NCBI GenBank assembly: GCA_012932295.1 | Contig: JAAONU010000001.1 | Span: 40,100,780-40,164,779, forward strand | DNA length: 64,000 bases | DNA from: Cyclina sinensis | Taxonomy: Eukaryota; Mollusca; Bivalvia; Venerida; Veneridae | Direction: 5' to 3' | Shown: one piece after another, positions 12,801-24,800 of the stretch | Layout of the letters: every line of letters begins with the position of its first letter | Position numbering within the stretch: the first letter of the stretch is position 1 | Program-made: the position numbers and the translations under genes | Notes under the pieces: generated by a model | The model's input: only the letters and a program-made list of their open reading frames with translations | Database searches by the model: none | Told to the model about the DNA's origin: nothing

Positions 12801-15800
12801 CAACTTTTTTTATTTCATTGTAAATTTAACTTTTTCTCTCATGTTCTTGGCCTTGTCTTACAAGAAATTTATGATGTATAAGTTAATCAGCAGTTATGCG
12901 GAATCAGAAGCTGTCCTATTAAATGGCAGAAAGTGCTTTAACTCTAAAGAGGCATACATGTACCCTAAAATTTTGAGTATTAGACTTGTGTTTCAAGGGA
13001 AAAAAATCTCCCACCACTTGACTACATGCTAAATGCTGATAATATACAAAACTAGGCATGTCACTGATTACTTCTGTGAAGTTCGGCTGAAATCTGCCAA
13101 AGGCATACCTGCCATACGTCCCGGATCGTCCGGGATTGTCCCGGAAATCGAGGGCCCGTCCCGGAGTCCCGGAAAGACATCCGATGTCCCGGAAAACATG
13201 AAAAATGCGCATACCTTTGATCAGGCCAGTCAAATTTTCGACACGCCGCTAATCCTTTAATTATTCGTTATGATAATATGTTCCGATTCGGTGAATACAC
13301 CGCGTGTCATTGATAACCAATTAACAAATGACCGCTATCGGCTATCGATTTATTGACTTGCGGTGCATTAATTAATTTGTAAGATATCTGCCCCTTTCAA
13401 AGACTGTCGCCGCGGTAACTGGCGTTAATAGAGATGCTACTTAAAATTAGATTTAATGCAAACGCGCATAAAACTCGTGGTGAATATTGTAATGTTCGAT
13501 CAAATCGCGCCGATACTAGTAATACGAAGCATTAACGACGCTGTCATCAAACGCCCGGGATTCAATTTGAATTCGAGTTTATGATGTTAATTAATTAATG
13601 GTACACAGTTATTATTTTATAATTACTGCTACACAGTCGAGAACGAGTGACAAAAATTTCTACTCGTCCTGCATCACCATCACCAGTCCAGGTGACCTAG
13701 GAGAAAAACGATCAACGGTACTGTGCGGTTTACTGAATTAAAAAAGGCGCAGTGCTCCCCCTTACTCGCGCTTCCGGTTTCGTTTTGATAGCGTATTACA
13801 TGTCGGTAAACTGTGACGTTATGATATACACATCCATCGGTATATTTCTTGCGGTTTTTACACTCGTTCTGCAGGATGATCGATCAGAAAATTATACTCG
13901 TCCTCCTACCTTCTCCACTGATGTGTATTTGAAAGACGTGCACGGCTTTTCCCGCCAAAAACGGAATCCGGTCCAATTTTGTGTGCTGCCAACGGCAGGG
14001 CATTGAAAGTATACGAATAGTTGTATGTCCCGGAAAATCGGCTCAAATCCCGGAAATTCGATATCAAAATCCCGGAAATGGCCAGAAAAATTATGGCAGG
14101 TATGGCCAAAGGGTATAGCAAAAAAGAAAAAAATGGAATGTATAGAGGGAAGATACTCTCCTGAAAAATCAGGGAGCTAGAAAATTCCAAAGCTTGCCAC
14201 TAATCACTTCCTCGGAATTAGACTGAACTTGGCCTAAGGGTATAGGAGAAATAGTGCAGACATTTAAACAATGAATGCATAAAGGGCAATAACCCAGTCA
14301 GGAATGTTGATGATATGTACAATTAAGTTTGGTGCTGATCACTTCTGTGAAGTTTGGCTGAAATATGCCCGTGAGTATAGAAGAAATGAAAAATTGATGA
14401 CTTAAAGGGCAGCAACTCTACTAGAAATCAATGAACCTAAAAATGCTGATGACATGCACATCTTAGCTTGGAACTGATCTTACGTGTGAAGTTTGGTTGA
14501 ATTTCAGCAGATGGTGACAGAAGAGTTGTCTGGGCAATGCGACTGAAAAATCATTGCATAAAGGGCAATAACTCTGCTGAAAATAAAGAACTAAATTAAC
14601 CAAATGAAATGAATAACAAGGCTTTGCACTGAACATATAAGAAAAGTCTGGTTGAAATTTACAAGGTTGTGTCAGAGGAGTCTGGAGGCATGATGAATGA
14701 TTCTTCCATTACTTGATCTCAGGGTGCCAGTCAAAAATCATACTTGCACAAAAGGTAAACATAATCCATAAATACATTTTTATAGAGAGATGTTGTTGTG
14801 GATGATGATTTTTACATTAAAAAAGAGAGAACTAAGTCTTTTTTTAAAGTCTCAGACAAATCATTGGACAGAAATACATGTCCAACAAAATTTGATCAGG
14901 TCCAACTCTTTTTGGACTATTGTCTGTCCAACTGTCCAGCAAAAGTATGTCATACTGATTTTGTTCAGCACAACTCCTCCTACATGCATGACTGGATTTT
15001 GTTAAAACCTTACAGAAATGTTCATTACCTTGTGTAGAAGTAGGTATTTTCAAAACTGATTTGAGCAAAAGTTACTGGACTATATAGATTTTGATTTTAA
15101 TCTTTTGTCAGTGCAACTCCTCCTACAGTCATCATCAGATTTTAATGAAACCTTATATAAATGTTCAGTTCTAAGTGTAGTTGTGCCTATTGATAGGATT
15201 TTCCACTTAACTGGTTTTTGCAGGAGTTATGGGACTTTATAAACTTTTATGAATGTATATTTGTTTAGCACAACTCCTCCTTTGAATTGAATTTTGATGA
15301 AACCTTACAGAAATGTTCACTGCCTAGTGTAGTTGTGCATATTGTGAGGATTTTCATATTGAATGTCTTTTTGCAGGAGTCATGGGAATTATTGACTTTG
15401 TGGTGGGAGACATGCATTTAAAAAACAAAAACAAATATCATACTAATTAATTTTCTTGTTACACAGAAAGAGCCATTGAATTACACATGAATATTTATCA
15501 GTGATTAATTATAGGGCATACCCCTTAAAACAAATCCCAACAAAAAAATATGAAATATTTCAGAAGGAAAATCAAGTGTACTTTTGAATATTGACTTAAC
15601 AAGGCAGTGCAGGATGTTCAGAGGTGGAGTGAAGTGTAGTGCAGCAATCACTTGGGTTTTCACTGTTTGACAAATGTGTCTGTGCATGTATTTAGAATAG
15701 TTCATGCCAGAATTAACATGTATGTTTTTAATGTTCTTAAAGAAAGTTTAATAGTCATTCAGTTTTCTGATAAACTTTAAATTAAGATAAGAATGAAACA

Positions 15801-18800
15801 AGATAAGTAATTTGTGATATAGTATCTGATTTTAAGCTTTGCTTCTTTATATTGTGTGGTGGATTGATTGCATGATATATGTGTAATGAATTGGATGTTT
15901 GCATGTTTCTAGACAATTTTTCAAAGTACACTCTTGTGGATGCATCCAACTTAATTGAAAATCATAATGAAACATCAAATCTCATGACAATTACAATGTA
16001 CCAGTTTTAGTTCCTCCTGTTTCTTCTAACAATTCCTGTAATCTCTTACATTATTAGACTCCTGAAGAAACGTAAGAAGCATTTTTCCTTAAATACTTAT
16101 TAACAGCTCTTTCTGTCTGAAATAATCTCTGAGCAGACAAAAAACTGAACAATACTTCCAGTAATTTTGGAAAATAAATGCCTAAAATTAATTCTACAAA
16201 TTAACCAAATAAAGCTACTCACTTTTAGATTTATTTAATACAAATATTATCCAAGCACTATAGTGTACAAAGTCTGTGTATACAGACTGTACTGTTTGTT
16301 TGTACACTAACAAGCATGATTGTGCAGATATTAAGGAAACCATTTTTGGGCATATATTGCATACCTTTCAAATACTTTACTATGTTTGCATTCTGATGAA
16401 ATTGCAGCAACAAATTGGAATGACCTGTTTTGGAGTTAAAATCTTCTTACTGCTCAATTTAGATACTTTATCAGTTTCCGGATTGAGACAAAAAAATCAA
16501 GCAACATTGTAAATGAATAATCATTAATTGGAATACCTACTGTTTTGCCACCTTCTTGATAAAATAAGATTTTTATGCTTTGTGCCATGAGAACTCGGTG
16601 TTTAGAGCATTTGGCTTTAGATCAGAAGGTGTTGGTTTTGAATCCCAGTTGAGGCATGAGATGTGTCTTTCGGTTCAGACACTTTGGCTACTGCAATAAT
16701 AATGTTTCAGTTTTCCCAGTTGTAAATGAGCACTAGTATTAATAAATGAAAGGCTCCATCTGGGTTTGTGCCTCAAGAGCGATTTGAATGAGCTTTGATA
16801 GTTCCATTGCAACAAGCCCAACAATTAAACAGTATAAATAAAATCTTAATTAAACAATAGTTTTCAGCTGAAAGGTAAAATAAAATGTTGAATGAGTGTA
16901 GGATCTGACATAAATTTTCACTTCTATTCAATAAATTCAGGAAAATATTATTAAGTTACCCTCTGGCAAGCTTAATAACACTACTCCTTGGCTGGTTGAT
17001 TGAAATTTATATGAAATGTTAACAGGTGTCAGATGTTTGCTTTTCACATGACTAAAACAGCCATAAGTGGGTCTTACCCAAGATATATTTATCTGCACTA
17101 TATTAAAAATTAGCTGTTATAAAACATCCGAAGAAAATAGTTCAAGATGAAATGTTAAAATATGTCGGAAATACTGAATATAGAAAATGTCTCTTTGAAA
17201 TACAACATGAAAACAAATTTAAAAAATGACAATAAATAAAAATAATTGATTTGAAGCAAAAAGTAAATGCGTAATGTTTTGTTAGCCCTTATGTTACATG
17301 TGTGTAATATAAAAAAAAAATGTAATGGTAATATTGCATTACAAACAACTTTTGTCATGTTATAAATCATACAACTGTTTGTGCCAATCATACAACTGTT
17401 TGAGCTAACCAAATGAGAAATTTAAAAGAAAACATTGTCTGTTTTCTTATAAATACAGGAAATTTGCATGAAATTTGCATGAAAATTATACTCTGTTCTT
17501 TTTAAGGGGATTTCAGGTCAAATTAAATTGTCCAACCAATGTTCTAAAATTTGAAATTTACCTAATATTGAAATTTCTGTGAATTGTCACACAAATGCTA
17601 TTCTGTGAAATGATGTATCATAGAACTAACAGTACATGTCTCATTCCACTAACTCTGTAGCCGCTCAATTTTATGAGATACTTTTCTACCAGTCAGTAAC
17701 TTGTTACCATAGATGGTCAGGCTGTTCTTGAAATCAGAGAATGATGAATTGTGTATAACATATGAGGAAAAAGACATATTGAGGGAATGTTACATTATAT
17801 TTTCTCACATTTTATCATCGTAAAAAATATATTTGATGTCATAAAACACAGTAGGTTTGACCTTGTTTTTTCTAAATTAATTTTTCGTAGTAGACTTTAT
17901 CGGCCATGCAATTAAGATAATTACACTTAATGTTTTTGCAAGAGGAAAGTAAGAAATGAAGACATATTGTTCAGATACAGCAGTTCGGCAGTAGCTTATT
18001 CTGTTAATGCCTGTTTAAAAATGTGATCAGTTTTTTGTTGACTATGTTAGACATTTTATACAATTCTTTCTGCAGTGAACAAAGAGCCAAATTCACGAAA
18101 TTAAATGGTTTTTGTATTTTTAGACAAAACCTGCATTGTTACATCCAAGCTTCAAACTGTTAAAAGGTTTTACACAGAAAAAGCTCGGTAGAAAAAGCTC
18201 ATTAGAATATAATACCTTCCGTGTCAGTGAACAAAAAGAATTATTATGTTATTGTACACAATGTTATTGTATAGATGTCATCAGGGCCATGGAAATTTTC
18301 CAATCTGAATTGGTTTGAGACCCAGCCTTAATTGAATAAAAAAGAATTAGCCATAAACAGTGTTTATTATTAGTATGCTTTTTATATGATTTGAAGGCTT
18401 TTCTCTTTTTGAAAAATACAAACATTTTAATGTCTTTGACAACTAAAATTGAATTATGATGCTTACATTAGTTGGTTTTGTTGACATTGCAAAAAAAATA
18501 TTTTGTTCATGATGTTATAATTTTTCAACAGTTGTTAACGTAATTGATTGACTAGCTGCAAATCAAGCTGACTTATTGACAGATGCATTTTTATGAGTTA
18601 ATCAGTTAATTGGTGATAATTGCCTTGGGCCACTGGTTAAAGTGGCAATTTTTATGGGTTTATGATAGGTGTGAAGGGCTGCATTAAGGGCCAATTGGGT
18701 GTTTGAGTATGAAATTTTGGGTTTTTTTGAAAAGTTTAACTTAAATTTGATTTTGGATATCTGGACCTATTTGTTAAGGAGTTTTGGGCATAAAAATCAG

Positions 18801-21800
18801 TCCAGGCAGCTAAAATTTGATCAAATCAGACAACTTTTCAGTTTTCTGGAGCGCTGGATAGTAAATCCTGTTGTGATATAAATAGACTACCTTTCTGTCT
18901 ATATGTTTTTGTCTTTCAGATGAGACTTTAATCCAAGGTCCTATGTATCAGTGCTATAGATTGAGCATGGAAAAGAACCAGGGGTGTCTCTGGAATGGGA
19001 TGCTCTTGTATCTTGCACTATCCCCCACATCACAAAATAACTAATCTCTGCAGGGGACATTGGTCATAAGGTCAACCTGTACGGTTGTACCAACAATAAA
19101 TAAACTCAGATAGATAGAGCCTGTATCAGTGCTACAGTGGTAATGCACAGGATTTGTAATTCAGGGGTCACAAGTTTGATCCCCATCAATACCAATTTTC
19201 CTTCCATGTGACCATTGCCTGCTTAAGAATTAAGTTCTTTTATATTGTGTGGGGATAGTGCAAGATACAGAAACAGACCCATTACAGAGACACTGTACAT
19301 GTTCTTTTATATACTCAGTGTAAAGTTATGCTACATAGCACATTGGTTTAAAGTCTCATCAGAAATACCAATAGTTTAATTGGTGGGGAGGGGTGCCAAA
19401 ATCATTGCCCCAATATTTAAAGTACTGAGTCTTCATACTTGGCCACAGATCAACTGCTGTGGCTATGGACTGGTTAGCAGATGTTAAATGTGTGGTATGT
19501 GGTAAAGAAAATATTAGGGTGTGCAACTTCATTGTTGGTGTAACATTAGATGTTGTTGACAGTAAGTCCACTTGCTGGGTGCTGTTTATACACTATTTAA
19601 ATAATGCACTTTGTATTTGTACCTTCATTGTACATTCATACATTACAAAAATTTACAAAAAAATTTATTTTATGGTTGCTCAGAACATTGTTAGGTCTTT
19701 AAATTTCATTCAAAATATGATTCATGCATGACCACTGTGATTTTTCTATAAAAACCCTTGTCTTCTAAGGATTTTTTTTAACCTTAAAAGTGTTAGGAGT
19801 GTCACCTTTAGAGTAACAAAGTTTTCCAGCCTTTTTTGTGCAAGGGAATCTAATACCTGCAAGAAAATTGTATGGTAGGCAAAATGAAAAGAAGACTGCT
19901 GCTGAAATATATATTTTATTATTTTTAGCTTGTCTGTACATTTTCGAGGAAAAAAAAGTTGAGCTATTAAGGTCACTCAGCCATTCCCACCACCAACATG
20001 GGTGTAGCTGATCACTTATGAACCTTAAGGCTTAGTGTTTTGATATTTGGATTGCAGCACTGTCTAGTGGACCTCTACCAAGTTGCTTCAGATCATGACT
20101 CCAGGGTCAATATTGGCCCCTCCCAGGGGCTTATATATAGTTATACAGGAAAAAACTTTGAAAATCATCTTCTCTTAAATTGCTTGACACAGAGATTTGT
20201 AATTTGATGTGAGGCATCTTCTACGAGACCTGTACCAAGATTGTTCATATTATTTCCCTTGGTCAAAATTAGCCCCAACCCAGCGGTCACTTGGTTTTGC
20301 ATAGACTTATGTAGGAAACAGCTTCTAATGGGAAAGTATAACTATTTACTTACATAGTATGGGTAGATGCATCCCAATCCCTGCAAGAGACCCTCCCCTC
20401 CCCACCCCCATCCTCTCACCCCTAAAAAAATCTTTTTTTCCATTTCCTTTTTTTCTTCTTGGATGAGCAGGTACTGACCCCCCCCCCCCCCTCCCCTATT
20501 CCCCCCCCCCCCCCCCCCCCCAATTATCAATTATTTTTTGTTTCTTTAAAATTTTGGTAGGTACATCCCAATCCCTGCACAGGACCCCCCCTTCCCTCCC
20601 CCCCCCCCCCCCCCCCTGCCCACACACACACACAACAGACACACACACACCCTAACCACCACCCAAATTTTATTTATTCTTTTCTTTTTGTTTGCTTTTT
20701 TTTCTGAGATGAACGTCAGTACTAGGTACTTGCAAACTTTTTTTCATTTCCTTAGTTTGCTTTTTTATTTTTTTTTTTTTTTGATGGGTACTTGCAAGCT
20801 CGTTCCAGTAAATAAGACAAACGAGTGTTGGTGCCGCTCTGCAGAGCTCTTGTTTAATCAATATAATTTTACAGTCATATTGTGAAACACATCAAGGTGT
20901 GTTGTCATTATTTTGGTTTTTTTTACAGAATTCCAAAGTATTAAGGAATTATATTGTATATAATTATGTATATAAAAGTCAAACAATTACAAAAGGAAAA
21001 AATCATACATTTTTTTTTTCTAGAAAGTGATTATCTTCACAAGACAAAAACAAACTTATGTGAGCACCAGTACAGAGCTGAAGTTAGAAAAATGTCTTGT
21101 AACAATTTTGTAAAGTATTCAGTAAGTAAAACATTTTAGAAATGTATAGCAAAGTTTCTCTATATCTAACAGTTGCTTTCATGAGAATTATCACATAATT
21201 ACTCAAGTTAAATGAGAATATTGATATGATCTGAGTATAAAAAACTGAAAGTAACAGGTATCTATTCCGATAACAAGCAGTATGACAAAGCTTGGTAATT
21301 TCCACATCATGCATTATCCACCTGCATTAGAAATTATACAAAGAAATAATATTGATGTCCTTTAAAATAAATCAGTCCAGTCAATCTAGCCCTTTTACCA
21401 TACAGTCGCCAACTTCTTTTTTATTCTTTCCTATGTAGTTTGATATAAATCTGTTCTATTTGCTACAGACAATAGAAGTCAGTTCCTAAAATGATAAATT
21501 GAACTGTCCACATGAATTGAATTGTGACTTGTCCATTCAAAAAAAGGAGAAAAAAATTAACAGGCAATGGTGTTTTACTGAAGCTTTCAAAAATATGAAA
21601 ATAAGTTGAGACCCCTATAGACTTCACAGATATTTATGAGGAATATTTTTTGGTATACACAAAATTTGATGAAATTAAAAATCAGTTGATACCCTTGCCT
21701 ATGATAAACTCAACAGGTATTCATTACAGAATATCAACATTATTAAGATTATAATAATAATATGATAATATATATAAGAGATAACTTAACATTACACATG

Positions 21801-24800
21801 TCAATAATTTAATATCTTATAGATGTTTCATACTTTTATACCATTGAAAGTACCTGTGTATTGCAGGATGCTGTAGACTCAAGAAACTGGAGAAATAGTC
21901 TTTATTGGGATCATATTTATGTAAAACATAAAATATATACATAAAATCATCTAGTGCTCCCAACAAAAAGAATAATTATATCATATAATCATATCATATG
22001 ATTTGTAAACACTCTTAAAATTCACCTTACAGTTTACTAGTATATCCAAAGCATGAAATGTTTCAGAAATGAACTCAGTTAAACGTCATCAGTTTTTGTA
22101 TATCTTTTTATTCTTTGTCATTTTAAAGCGACTGACTCACAGAATTTAGCAGAAATTTTTTTTTCTTTAAAAATTAAGAGAAGTTAATATACTATGGAAA
22201 AAAACATAATATTATGCTTCTATACACCGTGAAAACTGGAAAAAAAAAGTTTTGACTTAACCAGGATTCGAACCCATGACCTTCCAGTCGGTAAAATATA
22301 AGCACGATGATCTACACCACTAAGCCACAGAGACTAGCTATCAAGTTTCGTCAAAATTAATGTTATAACTAAAGTATCTACCCCGTGACTAACAGGGTAA
22401 ATTTTCTACCGATAAAAGGTGTAAAACTTTATATTTTGATGTTTTTTCTGTAACAAAAAATGATACAGTATCTTAGTTTAAATATGTTCTTCACAATTAC
22501 AGCAAGAATTTCAAGATATATAAACATTTTCTTTTTTTTCTTCATCGGGCCATCTGTGAGTCAGTCCCTTTAACATAAAATTGAAGATGACTGTTTCATT
22601 TATGGAAGACCTTTTCAGAGGGATAACTTTAGATAAAAAAAATATTACAAATTACACTTTTTGATGGAAAAGGAATATTTGCTTAATATGTCATAATGTA
22701 ACCGTTTAGACTGTGCCACTGAGGTTAGAATTGTCAGGTTTTTACACTGGTTTGTCTGCTGTGTGTCATTATAATTAACGGAAAAGAATAGCTTGGCACA
22801 TCTATTATTTAAAATATAAAAGCACCATTAGGAGAGCTGGTGATTTAGTTAAAAGGATAAAGATTGAATTAGTCCTATTTTTTTTAAATTTCAGAGACAT
22901 TTTATAAACAAATTGAAATGACTCTGTTCTCAGCAATGTTAAATTAAATTCCAATTATTCATTTCTCAAGGACTTTACAAATATGCAGTAATCTGTAACA
23001 CATTGTGTAAATAATTGAAATGTATTGTCTCAAAATCATTATCTCTCCTTAGTTCAGCTTGCACCATGAAACTGAAGTGAAAATAAGATCTGACATGGAG
23101 ATACTTCAGGATTTTTGTAGAATAAAAGATAAAAGAGAACTTTCTGGTGTTTACGTAGGACTTGAGAACTTCAGATTTTTTAGTTCCATTAAAGAGCTTT
23201 CAGAATCTTTCTGTTCCAAAAACATTCTTCTCCTGGAACTCAACATGAAACACTTGTTAAGAAGAAATGAATTGTCAAAGACACCAATTTCTTTCTTTGG
23301 TTTTCTGCAACACAGTAAATATTTGATTTCCTGACGGAACTTTGATCCACTGAGAATGTACAATACCATGTTCAGTGCGGCATTCATCTCCCATAGGCAG
23401 TTGAGCAATGGACCCCAGAAGTTTCTCACAGATGCCATTTGCTGAGGGCTTAAACTTGACACCAAATAAGGGTCTATAATCGACAAAATGTATATTGGTC
23501 CAACCGTCACTATAAAAACTATATTAACTGTTACTAGAATTAGTGACACTGATAAATTTCTTGCAAATTTTGAGTTGCCATTAGTCAGAAATTTTCGCCT
23601 TGTACGAGTCACTGCTAGCTGTCGAACAATAATGATATTGCCTATAGACATGATTATAAATGGAATCGCAAAACACAAGCAAAAGTCAATCCATGGTAGT
23701 ACATAGTTAGCAAAATTCATGTACTGGACTGAGACCCAGTCGCATACCTTGTTGTATGTGTGCCCCATCCCAAACAGGAAGTGCATGTTCACTGAATATA
23801 ATATAATCCATGTAGCCAAAATTACTGCAAATGTTATCTTAGTGGTACATGATGATCGCACCCTATACGGTAAGGTTACACTGATGGCTTTTTCTATAGT
23901 GACTGCAGCCAGTAACCATGAGGACGTACTGGAACTTGAGTAGTGCATAAATGTTTGAAGTTTGCAGGTAAAACTTCCATACTCTCGTATAATGACTTTC
24001 CACATTACCTCCAGCCAGTCACAGAATGGACCAAAAATAAGAATAAGGATGTCTGACACAGCTAAAGCCGTTAAGTAGATTGCAGTGGATGATTTTCTGT
24101 TGCGTTTGTTGGTCAGAATTACAATTGTCACACCATTACCAGTAAGTCCAACAATTGTTATGAGAATTTTATATATTTTTGCCATCAAAAAAGTTGAAAT
24201 AAATTCCTGCTCATCAGAAATAGTGTAGGGCATGTAACTGTGTGTAGTTTGCATTGATAAGTTATCCATATTAGTATCTAAACAAAATATTTATTTGGCA
24301 CACATTTTTGGTCAACTTTCATGAATACTTTTAACTTTTCATGGCAAAAGTCTTTACTAGAAATATCTTTTTTTAATGTCTATTTGCCATTGATATTTCA
24401 CACCAAATAATTCCTCTAAATCACTAATGCTATTATTTAATGTCCTCTTATAAGCACACTGTGGGTATATTTCTCAAATATTCAATTTTATTTAATGCTC
24501 CAAATCCTTCACTGTTTATAATCAAATTGCTGAAATGCTCTAAATCCTTTATTCGTTAATCATCACTTAGTGTTTTAATGCTCTTGTTTCAAAGCCTTAT
24601 CTTGTGTTCTATGAAACTATGAAAGTCAGTTGCTAGTTTTTTTCCTGCTATTTGATATAGTTGTATTTTATACATATTGGTGATTATTTCAGCGTCATCA
24701 GTACTGAATAAAAAAAGTCAGATAAAACTCCTATATCACAGCAGTGAGATTGGTAAATTGTCTACAGAGACACTGATAGGCTTATCACTGATTGGTTCCC

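Noticed and set aside
13752..14190. Open frames inside the hAT-like element as a transposase
   Set aside because: Too short and without zinc-finger, RNase H-like or dimerisation motifs of hAT transposases.
20342..20530. Minus-strand glycine-rich protein
   Set aside because: Produced by poly-C tracts within a repeat.
22255..22335. Functional minus-strand tRNA gene
   Set aside because: A and B boxes are good but the acceptor ends do not pair, and it lies inside a TIR element.
23488..23943. Plus-strand open frames opposite the GPCR
   Set aside because: They are shadows of the minus-strand receptor and show no independent pattern.
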